In this document: piece by piece, positions 36,073 to 45,444 of the stretch
Layout: each line of letters opens with the position of its first letter
How positions within the stretch are numbered: the first letter of the stretch is position 1
NCBI RefSeq assembly: GCF_017874425.1
Contig: NZ_JAGGLL010000007.1
Location: 1 to 64,000, forward strand
Direction: 5' to 3'
From: Clostridium punense
GTDB lineage: Bacteria; Bacillota; Clostridia; Clostridiales; Clostridiaceae
DNA length: 64,000 nt
The notes under the pieces: model-generated
Database searches by the model: none
What the model was told of the DNA's origin: nothing
The model's input: the letters and a program-made list of their open reading frames with translations, nothing else
Program-made: the position numbers and the translations under genes

Positions 36073-38155
36073 CAAGGAAAGCCAAGACACAGAAGTTTTT
36101 CAAAAAGATACTACTGAGGACAAAGAGAATAAAAGAGTGTTCCAAACTATAGAAAAAGCTTACGATGAAAAAAAAGGAAAGGTAAGGTTTTTTAAAACCA
36201 ATTTTGGTACTTTAGTCTTTGTACTGCTTTTAACTATAATTTCAGTACTTAGCTATGAACCTATTAAAAATACTTTTTTGATGCATGGTGACAATACAAA
36301 GGCTTATTTAGAAAGCCATAACTTCGCTAGTTTTCTAGGAGAATTTACAAATTATATGGAAAGACCTGAGGCTGCAATGTGGCATGATCAAAGGTTTGAT
36401 GCAGTTCAAAGTATTAAATATTCTATAAAGAGCAAAGATAATCCAGAGGTTAAAACCAACATATCAAATTTTTCAGAGGAAAACTTAGCTAAGTTAAAGG
36501 CTGATAGTATATTCTATATTTATTTAAAAACAGATAATACTGGAAGTCCTAGTGTGGAAACTTCATCTAATGTGGAGTTTAATAAAAGTATGTTTTTAAA
36601 CAACTTGGGGTTAATTAACAATAAGGGTAATAATATTGCAAACTTGGAGGCTATTTATATAATTCCAAATAACTTTGCAAGTTATAATGATCATTTTACT
36701 TACAATATGAAGCAATTTAGTTTAGAGCCAAGTCTTTTATTAATTATATGTATTGGTGCTGTAAGTTCCATAATTTTAATGATTGTAGCTCTTGCAATCC
36801 CATACTATTATCAAAAGCAGGTTAATTTATGTAACTTTTATAACAAAATGTATATGGAGTTTAAAGCACTACTTTGGTTTGCTTTTGGAGGTTTATTTGT
36901 TGTAAGTGTAAGTGCTATGGGGCAGTATTATGATGTTAATGGAGCTTTAGATTTAGTAAACATTATATATAGTGGTAATGCTTATTTTTATCTTATTGGA
37001 CTGCCAATAACTTTTTTAGTATACCTATTAATATATTTAACCATTGTTTATATTAAATATATTTATCATGAGGGTTTTATTAAGGGCTTTATAAAGAACA
37101 GCATCTTTGGTTCAATAGCACTGTATATTTTAAAAAAATTTAGAAATTTATTTAAAAGGATATTTTCATTAAATATAAACGAAAAAGAAGATGGAAAGCT
37201 TATTTTGATTCTTATAATTAACCTGTTTGTGCTATGGATTATTGCAGCAACTTCCTTCTTTGGAGTAATCCTAGCAATAATTTACACTGTTTTTCTATTT
37301 AGATACTTACAAAACAGTATAAATAGGATTAAAGCCTTGAACGAGGGAAGTAAAGAATTAGCACAAGGAAACTTTGATGTGGTGGTAGAGGAAAACATAG
37401 GATTGTTAAATCCTATTGCTTCAAATCTTAATAACATTAAAAATGGTTTTAAGCTAGCTATTGATAAGAAAATTACCAGTGAAAAAATGAAAACTGAGCT
37501 AATTTCAAACGTATCCCATGATCTAAAAACTCCATTAACGTCTATAATTACTTATGTGGATTTATTAAGAGGGGAAGACATTACTGAGGAAACCAGAAAA
37601 GAGTATATAGATATTCTAGACAGAAAATCTAAGAGATTAAAAATCCTTATTGAAGATTTATTTGAGGCTAGCAAGGCAACTAGCGGCAATCTTGATTTGC
37701 AGCTGGATAAATTGGACGTAGTGGCACTGTTTAGGCAAACCTTAGGAGAATTAGAGGAGAAAATAAATAATAGCTCTCTTCAAATGAAAATAACAGCCCC
37801 TGACCATAAAGTTTTATGTAACTTAGATGGAAGAAGAACCTATAGAATCTTTGAAAATATTATGACTAACATCTTAAAATATTCCATGGATAATTCAAGG
37901 GTTTATATTTCCGTTAAGGAAAATGAAAAGGACGTAAGTTTTACTTTTAAAAATATCTCGGCTTATGAAATGAATTTTACTCCAGAGGAAATTACAGAAC
38001 GTTTCACAAGAGGGGACAAAGCAAGAAATACTGAAGGTTCAGGTCTAGGGCTTTCAATTGCTAAGAGTTTAACCTTACTTCAGGGAGGTAACTTAGAAAT
38101 ACACGTAGATGGTGATTTATTTAAGTTAAACATTACCTTCCCAAAGGCAAAGTAA
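36050..38155 (+). CDS. Sensor histidine kinase
   Basis: A 701-residue kinase. A hydrophilic N-terminus leads to a first membrane segment (about 50-68), an extracellular domain of about 150 residues, then about five further hydrophobic segments (225-250, 270-290, 310-345, 385-425). A HAMP-like linker and the HisKA motif SHDLKTPLTS follow, with the acceptor H490. The ATPase domain has GSGLGLSIAKSL near the end. The TTG start at 36050 lies inside the regulator gene behind AAGGTGG. The multi-pass sensor resembles VanS-like kinases of clostridia. The signal is unknown. Confidence 0.88.
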   Translation: MDTNLKNNKESQDTEVFQKDTTEDKENKRVFQTIEKAYDEKKGKVRFFKTNFGTLVFVLLLTIISVLSYEPIKNTFLMHGDNTKAYLESHNFASFLGEFTNYMERPEAAMWHDQRFDAVQSIKYSIKSKDNPEVKTNISNFSEENLAKLKADSIFYIYLKTDNTGSPSVETSSNVEFNKSMFLNNLGLINNKGNNIANLEAIYIIPNNFASYNDHFTYNMKQFSLEPSLLLIICIGAVSSIILMIVALAIPYYYQKQVNLCNFYNKMYMEFKALLWFAFGGLFVVSVSAMGQYYDVNGALDLVNIIYSGNAYFYLIGLPITFLVYLLIYLTIVYIKYIYHEGFIKGFIKNSIFGSIALYILKKFRNLFKRIFSLNINEKEDGKLILILIINLFVLWIIAATSFFGVILAIIYTVFLFRYLQNSINRIKALNEGSKELAQGNFDVVVEENIGLLNPIASNLNNIKNGFKLAIDKKITSEKMKTELISNVSHDLKTPLTSIITYVDLLRGEDITEETRKEYIDILDRKSKRLKILIEDLFEASKATSGNLDLQLDKLDVVALFRQTLGELEEKINNSSLQMKITAPDHKVLCNLDGRRTYRIFENIMTNILKYSMDNSRVYISVKENEKDVSFTFKNISAYEMNFTPEEITERFTRGDKARNTEGSGLGLSIAKSLTLLQGGNLEIHVDGDLFKLNITFPKAK

Positions 38156-38257
38156 ATTACTACACTGCCTAATCTATAGATTAGGACAATGAAAGCTTTA
38201 AAAATATATAGATCTCAGATAAAAATAGAATTATACAAAATAAGTTTAATTCTTATG

Positions 38258-38282
38258 GGGATTGCTAATATTAGGCAATCCC
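38258..38282 (+). terminator. Hairpin after the kinase gene
   Basis: Stem GGGATTGC/GCAATCCC with a nine-base loop and a weakly T-rich tail. Confidence 0.5.
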
Positions 38283-38455
38283 TATTGATATTTTACTTAG
38301 TGTTTAGGGACAAGTATTTAACACTTACATATAATATTAATAGGCAATGATGTGAATTTCAGTGATAACTATATTAATAAATAGAGTGTAGCTACTAGGA
38401 ACTTATAATATTTACTAGGTTTGCTTACATAAAAACTAAAGGGGTGAATATGTAA

Positions 38456-40447
38456 GTGTTTAAAAGTATTAAAGTTAAGCTGTTAGTTTTTGTATTGATA
38501 CTTTCCTTAGTACCGTTACTAATTACAAATGCTTATCAGCTTACTAGTTATACTAAAGATCAAAATAGAGAAATCTCAGCGCATTTAAGAGATATTTCAA
38601 AAGGTAATGCAGAATTAATAAACCAATGGATAGATCAAAAGTTAATATTAGTGGATACAATATATAAAAGTCATCCAAATATAGGTAGTTTAGATAGAAG
38701 TGCTGCCATAGAAGCGCTTAAAACCATTAAGTTACAATACCCAGATATTGAAACCGTAGTATTAACTGACAGTGAAGGGAAGTCAATTAGTAGTGAAATG
38801 CAAGATATTAATATTTCTGACAGGGAATATTTTAAAAAAGCTCAAAAGCAACAGGAGGTTATAGTTAGTGATATAATTACCAGCAAATCTACAGGGAATC
38901 AAGTCATATCCTTTGTGAAACCTTTAAATAATGATAAAGGTGAATTTAAAGGGACTTTTATGATTGTAGGTAATGCTGATGCTTTGCTTAAGGCTGTTTC
39001 GGAGATAAAAATTGGACAAACAGGCTATGGATATTTAATAAATAAAGAAACCACAGTATTTTTAACTCATCCAACAAAAGAATATATAGGAAAAAAACAT
39101 GAAGAGGTTAACCCAGATAATGTAAAGTTATTTAAAGAAACCATTTTTACTAATCATGAGGGTGATATTGAGTATTTAGCAGCTGATAATACGAAAAGAC
39201 TAGGATATTATCACTTAATACCAGCTGCTAATTGGCAGCTAGTGGTTACAGGGAAAGCTTCTGAAATACTTCAAGGTGTTAACACTACTACAAAAGTTAT
39301 TATAGATTTAATTGGAGTTACGTCAGCTATAGTTGCTATACTTTCAGTAATTTTAGGTAACACCTTTGTAAAACCAATAAAAAGAGTTACAGACCTTTTA
39401 ATTAAGACAGAGAATTTAGATTTGGCTGAGGATGACTCTTTCAATGAGGTTTACAAACACAAGGATGAAATAGGAATTATGGCAAGAGCTTTGAGAGTCA
39501 CAAGAAAAACTATGCGAGAATTAATTGAAAAAATTCAGCAAACCTCTTTTACTATAGAAGAAAGCACAAAAGGCTTATCTTCTACTTTAGGGGAAACTAC
39601 AGGCTCTATTGAGGCTGTAACGAGGGCTATGGACGAAATGGCTCACGGCTCTGGTGAGCTAGCTAGAAATACCCAAGTTGGAGCAGAGCGGCTAGAAGCT
39701 CTTTCAAACAAGATAGAGGATATTAACAATGCTTCCTCAGAGATGAAAGGTTTTATAGATGTAAGTAAGATTGCAAAAGATAGAGGAATTGAAGTGGTTA
39801 ATAAATTGCAGGGAGTGGTAGTAGAGAATGAAGCTGTAGCAGCTAGAGTAGGTGAAAAAGTCTTTATACTTGATGAAAAGTCTGAAAAAATTAGCCTGAT
39901 AACAGAAACTATTAAATCAATAACTTCACAAATAAATATGCTTTCATTAAATGCAGCCATTGAATCAGCTAGAGCAGGAGAAGCTGGAAGAGGTTTTAGT
40001 GTAGTTGCAAATGAAATTAAAAAATTAGCTGCAGATACCGCTACTTCAACAGTTGAAATAGATAATATCATTAAAGAGTTTAAAAAGATAATTGAAGATA
40101 CAAAGGCAGAAATGATTATTGCAAAACAAGTAATTGGAAATACAAGTGCAATGAGTAAGATTACAGGTGAAGCCTTTAGAAGTATAGATAGATCAGTTGA
40201 AAATATAATCGGAAAAATTGATGCTTTAGCTATAGATATAGTGAGCATGTCTAAAGACAAGGATAATGTGATTAGAACTATAGATGGGATTTCAGCGGTT
40301 TCGGAGCAATCAGCTGCTACTAGTGAAGAGATTTCAGCAGCGGTAGAACAACAGTCAGCTAATATGGTTACAATTTCAGAAACTGCACAGCAGCTTTATA
40401 ATATTGCTACTGAATTGAAAGATTTAATCATTAAATTTAAGGTTTAA
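38456..40447 (+). CDS. Methyl-accepting chemotaxis protein with Cache sensor
   Basis: A 663-residue chemoreceptor. Membrane segments at about 8-26 and 283-305 enclose a dCache-type ligand domain (EYFKKAQKQQEVIVSDIITS and GYGYLINKETTVFLTHP are typical). A HAMP domain follows, then a methyl-accepting helical hairpin whose tip is INMLSLNAAIESARAGEAGRGF-like, and a C-terminal methylation helix. The start is GTG 38456, just after an ATG-TAA pair that follows AAGGGGTG. No other chemotaxis gene is nearby. The ligand, probably an amino or carboxylic acid, is unknown. Confidence 0.92.
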   Translation: MFKSIKVKLLVFVLILSLVPLLITNAYQLTSYTKDQNREISAHLRDISKGNAELINQWIDQKLILVDTIYKSHPNIGSLDRSAAIEALKTIKLQYPDIETVVLTDSEGKSISSEMQDINISDREYFKKAQKQQEVIVSDIITSKSTGNQVISFVKPLNNDKGEFKGTFMIVGNADALLKAVSEIKIGQTGYGYLINKETTVFLTHPTKEYIGKKHEEVNPDNVKLFKETIFTNHEGDIEYLAADNTKRLGYYHLIPAANWQLVVTGKASEILQGVNTTTKVIIDLIGVTSAIVAILSVILGNTFVKPIKRVTDLLIKTENLDLAEDDSFNEVYKHKDEIGIMARALRVTRKTMRELIEKIQQTSFTIEESTKGLSSTLGETTGSIEAVTRAMDEMAHGSGELARNTQVGAERLEALSNKIEDINNASSEMKGFIDVSKIAKDRGIEVVNKLQGVVVENEAVAARVGEKVFILDEKSEKISLITETIKSITSQINMLSLNAAIESARAGEAGRGFSVVANEIKKLAADTATSTVEIDNIIKEFKKIIEDTKAEMIIAKQVIGNTSAMSKITGEAFRSIDRSVENIIGKIDALAIDIVSMSKDKDNVIRTIDGISAVSEQSAATSEEISAAVEQQSANMVTISETAQQLYNIATELKDLIIKFKV

Positions 40448-40458
40448 TATTTGTAAGC

Positions 40459-40488
40459 AATCCGCATTTAACCAGTGCGGATTTTTTG
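40459..40488 (+). terminator. Terminator of the chemoreceptor gene
   Basis: Stem AATCCGCA/TGCGGATT with a nine-base loop and six T. Confidence 0.85.
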
Positions 40489-41006
40489 TTTTATAGAAAT
40501 TTTAACATTTTGTTTTTAATGCCATATTTAAACAACTAACACTAGAAACTTCCAGACAAAGATATAATTTAACAATAATTCAGTTTTCTCAATAAAAGCA
40601 CGTCTATATAAGTATTAATATATAAAAACCTATATATTTTAAAGGTAAGGAGAATTTTATTTTCATCACTTTATTAAAAATTATGATTACCAAGTTAAGT
40701 ATAATGTAGATAATTAAACAAATTTTGAATATTAAATATTTTTTCTTGATGGATATCTTAAAATATGTTAATATGATAATAGGACATAAACAAAGAAAGA
40801 CTATGATTAAATGAAGTAAATCACATTAAATAGCTATAGTAAATTAATTTAGTATTTTTTAAGTGTTTTTAATCCTTGATAAAATTTATAATTGATGAAA
40901 GCTATTTTATAAACTTTGTTTAATAACTTCAAAATTCTAAAATATTATCTATTTTAATTTAATTGTATATTGTTTATATCTAAATTACATTTGTCTTAAA
41001 TCATAC

Positions 41007-41055
41007 TTTAGAAGGATAACTCTGGAGCCACTTGCGGGTAACATTATCTTCTAAA
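41007..41055 (+). ncRNA. Structured leader hairpin R1 before the DUF1538 gene
   Basis: A 12-bp stem with one bulged G (TTTAGAA-G-GATAA with TTATC-TTCTAAA) encloses a 24-base loop that is rich in G and C for this genome (CTCTGGAGCCACTTGCGGGT). It stands out from the surrounding AT-rich leader. I know no Rfam family that matches by eye. Confidence 0.4.
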
Positions 41056-41081
41056 ATTAATTTTTATGTTTAAAATATCAT

Positions 41082-41129
41082 TTTCTACGCCAGAAGGGAC
41101 AACTTAATCACTGGCTAAGTTAATAGAAA
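41082..41129 (+). ncRNA. Pseudoknot-like RNA element R2 before the DUF1538 gene
   Basis: Three helices can form together. P1 is TTTCTA (41082-41087) with TAGAAA (41124-41129). P2 is GCCAG (41089-41093) with CTGGC (41111-41115). P3 is AACTTA (41101-41106) with TAAGTT (41116-41121). P2 and P3 interlock as an H-type pseudoknot with adjacent 3' strands, all enclosed by P1. This compact form resembles small riboswitch aptamers. It lies about 425 bp before the DUF1538 start. The rest of 40489-41554 also shows a weak hairpin at 41218-41241 and TTGTTCC/GGAACAA at 41453-41472. Confidence 0.45.
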
Positions 41130-41554
41130 TCCAAATTAATGATGACTTTTACTTTTAAAATTGTTTCAAAAGTACATGATATCCATTAGAACTCATCAAC
41201 TTATGAAAAGTAAATAATTTTCGCCTTGTTAGGTAGAAAATTAATAAATTTACAGTATATTGTACCACCACACAAGTAAAAAATTTTACCAGATTTTCGA
41301 GTCTTGGGGTCTGACATATTCTTCAAGTGACAATTACTAATCCTATGTAAGTTGTTGTGATGTAACAAGGTTCCTTTGTTTATTTTAAAGCTACTTGAAA
41401 AATATTAAATAAAATGAAATTGTTCATTATTTTATAGGAGTACTAAGTGGTTTGTTCCATAGCAGGAACAATAGCAATAGATTTCCTAAGGTAATGTAAA
41501 CATTTACAATGTGGAAAGTACATAAATTATATATGGAAAGGAAGCTGATATTAT

Positions 41555-43045
41555 TTGAATATACTATTTAGCAAATTCAAAGAAGTAACTTTAGCTGTTT
41601 TACCTATTACAATCATTGTTTTAATCCTTAATTTCACTATAGCACCCATTGAACCGCTTCTAATATGGAGATTTATTATTGGTGCAATCTTTATAATAAT
41701 TGGACTTGGAATTTTCTTATTTGGAGCTGATATTGGTATTCAGCCTATAGGATCACTTATGGGATCATATATTACAAAAAGTAAAAAAATATGGGTTATG
41801 GTGGTATTTGGTTTAATACTTGGGTTTCTCATAACAATAGCAGAGCCAGATTTACAAATTTTAGCTACCAGTATTAGTGGAGTAACTTCTGGAGCCATCT
41901 CTAAATTTAGCATTCTCTTAGTGGTTTCTACTGGAGTAGGAATATTATTAGTTGTAGGCTTATTAAGAGTTGTATTAAATGTTACATTAGCGAAGCTTTT
42001 AACTATATTATATGGTATAATATTCCTATTAGCACTACTGTCTTCTTCAGGGTTTTTAGCTATATCCTTTGATGCCGCAGGGGCAACTACAGGTGCAATG
42101 ACAGTGCCTTTTATTTTGGCATTAGGTCTTGGAGTATCATCTATTAAAGGGGGAGTACAATCAGAGGAGGATAGCTTTGGCCTTGTGGCAATTGCCTCTA
42201 CTGGCCCTATAATTTCTGTATTAATTATGAGTATAGTATCTAAGGTTGGAATAAGTACTGGAAATTTAGCTTATGATAGTACAGTTAGTGAAGGTATAAT
42301 TTCACCCTTTGTTCATCATATTCCTATAACTATGATGGAGGTGGCAATTGCCTTAGCTCCTATTACCATAATATTCGGTGTTTTTCAAGCGCTATTTTTT
42401 AAATTACCAAATAAAAAAATGAAAAAGATATTAAAAGGTTTAGTTTATACATTTTTAGGTTTGGTTTTGTTTTTAACTGGTGTTAATGCTGGGTTTATGG
42501 AAGCAGGTAGTGCTACGGGATATGCAGTTGGTGCCTTAGAGCATAATTGGATTCTTATCCCAATTGGATTTATTCTTGGTTTTACTGTAATTTTTGCAGA
42601 ACCAGCAGTATATGTTCTAAATGAGCAAATTGAAACAGTTACTAGTGGGCATATTAAGAAAAAAATTATATTATATACCTTAAGTATTGGAGTCGCTTTT
42701 GCAGTAGCACTGTCTATGATTAGAATTATGATTCCGTGGATACAATTATGGATGTATTTATTGCCAGGATATTTAATTTCAATTGTAATGTCTTACCATG
42801 TACCTAAAATATTTGTAGGTATTGCCTTTGATTCAGGCGGGGTTGCATCTGGACCTATGACTGCTACCTTTATTTTAGCCTTTGCACAAGGAGCAGCAGA
42901 GGCCATTGAAGGAGCTAACGTATTAATTGATGCCTTTGGTATTATTGCTATGGTAGCAATGACACCTTTAATTGCTATACAGATACTAGGATTATTATAT
43001 AAGAGAAAAGCTGCAAAGGAAGGAGTTGAGATAAGTGAAAGCTAA
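41555..43045 (+). CDS. DUF1538 membrane protein (putative transporter)
   Basis: A 496-residue integral membrane protein made of two DUF1538 repeats. The internal duplication is visible: FGADIGIQPIGSLMGSY with LGFLITIAEPDLQ in the first half matches TGVNAGFMEAGSATGYA with LGFTVIFAEPAVY in the second. DAAGATTGAMTVPFILA matches DSGGVASGPMTATFILA. About 12 hydrophobic segments in two inverted or parallel halves suggest an ion or small-solute transporter. The TTG start follows GGAAAGGAAG. The next gene overlaps by 11 bp and encodes a tandem PII-like protein, a likely regulator of transport. Confidence 0.8.
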   Translation: MNILFSKFKEVTLAVLPITIIVLILNFTIAPIEPLLIWRFIIGAIFIIIGLGIFLFGADIGIQPIGSLMGSYITKSKKIWVMVVFGLILGFLITIAEPDLQILATSISGVTSGAISKFSILLVVSTGVGILLVVGLLRVVLNVTLAKLLTILYGIIFLLALLSSSGFLAISFDAAGATTGAMTVPFILALGLGVSSIKGGVQSEEDSFGLVAIASTGPIISVLIMSIVSKVGISTGNLAYDSTVSEGIISPFVHHIPITMMEVAIALAPITIIFGVFQALFFKLPNKKMKKILKGLVYTFLGLVLFLTGVNAGFMEAGSATGYAVGALEHNWILIPIGFILGFTVIFAEPAVYVLNEQIETVTSGHIKKKIILYTLSIGVAFAVALSMIRIMIPWIQLWMYLLPGYLISIVMSYHVPKIFVGIAFDSGGVASGPMTATFILAFAQGAAEAIEGANVLIDAFGIIAMVAMTPLIAIQILGLLYKRKAAKEGVEISES

Positions 43046-43721
43046 AATAACTAAAAAAGGTTATACCATGTTCTTTGCGGTGGTAAACTTAGGTATTGGA
43101 AGTAAGGTTTTGAGAGAAGCTAGAGAGGTTGGAATTTTGGGTGGGTCAATTTTTCTTGGTAAAGGTACAGCTAAAAATCAAATTTTAGAGTTTCTAGGCT
43201 TAGATAAAATAAAAAAAGAAATTGTCTTGATGGCTGCAGATAGTAGTGTAGAAGACACAATGCACCAAGTTTTAGAAGAAAGGTTTCAGCTCCATAAACC
43301 AAATCATGGAATAGTATTTTCTTTACCAAGTAATAAAGTTATAAGTGAAAAAAGATATGACTGTGATGAAGTCCCTAAAGAAGGAGGTAAAGAGGTTATG
43401 AAGGATGTCATGAAATATGAAGTGATTTTCACAATAGTAGACAGAGGGTTAGCAGAAGCAATTGTAGACGCCACTACCTCAGCAGGGGCTAGAGGTGGTA
43501 CTGTAATTCATGGAAGAGAATCAGGAAGTCATGCAAGTACTAAATTTCTCTCTATGGATATAGAACCTGAAAAGGAAATTGTTATGACACTAATTGAAAA
43601 AGCTAAGACTGACGCTGTTATTGCAGCCATAGAGGAAGTTATAGAAGAGGATAGTACAAGAGACGGAGTAATCTTCTCTATGAATGTAAATAGAACTTCA
43701 GGATTGGTAAATAGTGATTAA
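43035..43721 (+). CDS. Tandem PII-like regulatory protein
   Basis: A 228-residue protein with two PII (GlnB-like) domains in one chain. The first covers about 8-105 (FFAVVNLGIGSKVLREAREVG, GGSIFLGKGTA). The second covers about 120-225 (EVIFTIVDRGLAEAIVDATTSAG, GGTVIHGRESG, DGVIFSMNV). PII proteins are trimers that bind adenine nucleotides and control transporters or enzymes; a tandem chain would give a pseudo-hexameric or altered trimer. The canonical T-loop tyrosine is not evident. The start is GTG with AAGGAG, overlapping and translationally coupled to the DUF1538 gene. Confidence 0.85.
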   Translation: MKAKITKKGYTMFFAVVNLGIGSKVLREAREVGILGGSIFLGKGTAKNQILEFLGLDKIKKEIVLMAADSSVEDTMHQVLEERFQLHKPNHGIVFSLPSNKVISEKRYDCDEVPKEGGKEVMKDVMKYEVIFTIVDRGLAEAIVDATTSAGARGGTVIHGRESGSHASTKFLSMDIEPEKEIVMTLIEKAKTDAVIAAIEEVIEEDSTRDGVIFSMNVNRTSGLVNSD

Positions 43722-43760
43722 AAAGAAAACTCGAGATTAGATATCTCGAGTTTTCTTTTT
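43720..43760. terminator. Convergent terminator
   Basis: An 18-bp perfect stem (centred on AACTCGAGAT and complement) with a five-base loop, A-run before and T-run after. Confidence 0.9.
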
Positions 43761-43796
43761 AATAAGTATACTTTAGTATAACAGTATAAAGTATGA

Positions 43797-44648
43797 TTAA
43801 AATTTCTTATCACAAAACTGTCTATAAAAATCTACTGTGTGAACTATCTCAAAGCCCAAATCTTTATAAAGCTCTACAGCCTTTTTATTCCAAGTTAATA
43901 CTGTAAGGTGAATGTTTTCTGGGGAAACTCTTTCTAAAGCTCTATTAATAGCAAATTGGGTAACTTTTCTACCTAGGCCTTTTCCTTGGTATTTTGGAGC
44001 TACTACAATATTATCTAGATAACCATCTAATATCATAACAGTAGCTATAATGGTTCCCTTATCAAATAATAAGAATATATTGTTCTTATTTGCTTCTAGA
44101 TATTCTCTATGTTTAGGACTAAAATCACATAAATAAGGCTTAATATCATTTTCTTTTCTTAATTCATAAAAGCCCTGTTGAATAAGTTTTATATATTCAT
44201 CAAAGAATTTGTCATCATAATTCACAAAGTTTAAATCTACTGTTGGTTGATAGAACCCTTTATAATAGGCCTCATGACAACCCCACCATCTTTTATAGCC
44301 AAGTTTTCTATAAAACCCTTGGAAGTCTTTTTTATCAACTGTAAAATAAGTGGTTAATAAATTAGGGTTTAGCTTTTTTATGGAGGTATAAATGTTATTA
44401 TAAAGAGAGGTACCTATACCTTTTCTCCTCCAGTGAGGATGTACATAAACTAGAATGCAATATTCCTTAGATTCCTTATTGGTGTTCTTTAAATAACTAA
44501 AGCCCCATATTCCACCTTCATCATAAACCATCAACTTTCTATTATTGTCCTTAAAAAAGGAGTCAATATCACTTTGGTCTAAAACAAAGCCTTCATTTAA
44601 TATCTCTATGAGGTTATCCTTATCTTCTGGTCTAAATTCTCTTATCAT
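43797..44648 (-). CDS. Tandem GNAT-family N-acetyltransferase
   Basis: A 283-residue protein with two GNAT domains. The first (about 1-135) has the acetyl-CoA motif VHPHWRRKGIGTSLYNNI. The second (about 140-280) has VAPKYQGKGLGRKVTQFAI and the late LTVLTWNKKAVELYKDLGF. The substrate is unknown. Upstream in the same direction, 23 bp away, lies a small unknown gene that is probably in the same transcript. Confidence 0.85.
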   Translation of the reverse strand: MIREFRPEDKDNLIEILNEGFVLDQSDIDSFFKDNNRKLMVYDEGGIWGFSYLKNTNKESKEYCILVYVHPHWRRKGIGTSLYNNIYTSIKKLNPNLLTTYFTVDKKDFQGFYRKLGYKRWWGCHEAYYKGFYQPTVDLNFVNYDDKFFDEYIKLIQQGFYELRKENDIKPYLCDFSPKHREYLEANKNNIFLLFDKGTIIATVMILDGYLDNIVVAPKYQGKGLGRKVTQFAINRALERVSPENIHLTVLTWNKKAVELYKDLGFEIVHTVDFYRQFCDKKF

Positions 44649-44671
44649 AAAAACTCCTCCATTACTAGGAC

Positions 44672-44953
44672 TTACTTTAAACTTAAAAATCTTTGTCCAT
44701 CTTCATTAAAAAGCATAATACCTTCAATAGAGGCTTCTGCTTCTTTTATAATTTGAAAGAATTCTAGTAGTTCCTTTTCAGTTTCAAAGGTTTTAAAAGC
44801 ATTAAACCCCAGCATATCTAAAATATCTTCAGCAGGCATTATGTCCAAACAGAGTATATAGTTTTTACCGTTAAATTCATTTTTTATAAAGCGATAGAAA
44901 AACATTTTTTCATCTTCTCTTTTTTCAGGCATATATAGTGGAAAGTTTATCAT
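44672..44953 (-). CDS. Hypothetical small protein
   Basis: A 93-residue soluble protein, MINFPLYMPEKREDEKMFFY at the start and ending EDGQRFLSLK. There is no membrane segment or recognised family. AAAGGAG six bases before ATG 44951-44953 makes this the start rather than the upstream in-frame ATG. It is the first gene of a two-gene unit with the GNAT protein. Confidence 0.65.
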   Translation of the reverse strand: MINFPLYMPEKREDEKMFFYRFIKNEFNGKNYILCLDIMPAEDILDMLGFNAFKTFETEKELLEFFQIIKEAEASIEGIMLFNEDGQRFLSLK

Positions 44954-45246
44954 TTTTATTCTCCTTTGCACAAAAGATTTTTCTATATATCTATGATGAT
45001 AAGGAGTAGATAGAACACTTTTGTAAAGAGATTTTCTATGCAGCTTAAATAATCTTTCAAGATGAAACCAAAATTAACACATATTTATTGCTTATACCCC
45101 GATTTTAGTGCATTAATAGCTTTTATTAAGAGGGACATTTTTATCATAATTAATCATATGAAAATAAAAGAAGTTTCATAAGTTTCATTTGCTAAGAAAG
45201 AATAAAGAAGAGGTAGAATTCTTAAAAATAAAATTAAACGAATTTA

Positions 45247-45275
45247 TTGACAACTTATTTAATCTGTTATAATAT
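45247..45275 (+). promoter_or_regulatory. Promoter of glnS leader
   Basis: Perfect TTGACA at 45247-45252 with TAATAT at 45270-45275 (17 bp) or TATAAT at 45268 (15 bp). A second TTGACA at about 45362 has no good -10. Confidence 0.6.
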
Positions 45276-45444
45276 AATGAAATATAACAACACTAATTAG
45301 GGCATTTCATAAGCATTCAAGAAAAGTTTAGGATACTGGTGTCTTAAAATCTTAAAACAATTGACATAGGTTATTGTTTTAGTTAAGTGTAGATTTGAAT
45401 TTTCTTACTATAGTTTAGGAGAAAGTTCAAATTATAGATTTTAT

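Noticed and set aside
39643-40260. Long leftward open frame (205 codons) inside the chemoreceptor gene
   Set aside because: It is the antisense shadow of the conserved signalling helices; Ser/Ile-rich and without a start site.
40986-41130. Match of the DUF1538 leader to known riboswitches (c-di-GMP, cobalamin, lysine, M-box, Mn, TPP, fluoride)
   Set aside because: None of the conserved cores I can recall is present; kept only as an unassigned structured RNA.
41255-41385. Faint likeness to the 3' end of 16S rRNA (GTAACAAGGT and TTGTACCACCACAC-like words)
   Set aside because: Short scattered matches in the right order but with wrong intervening sequence; most likely chance.
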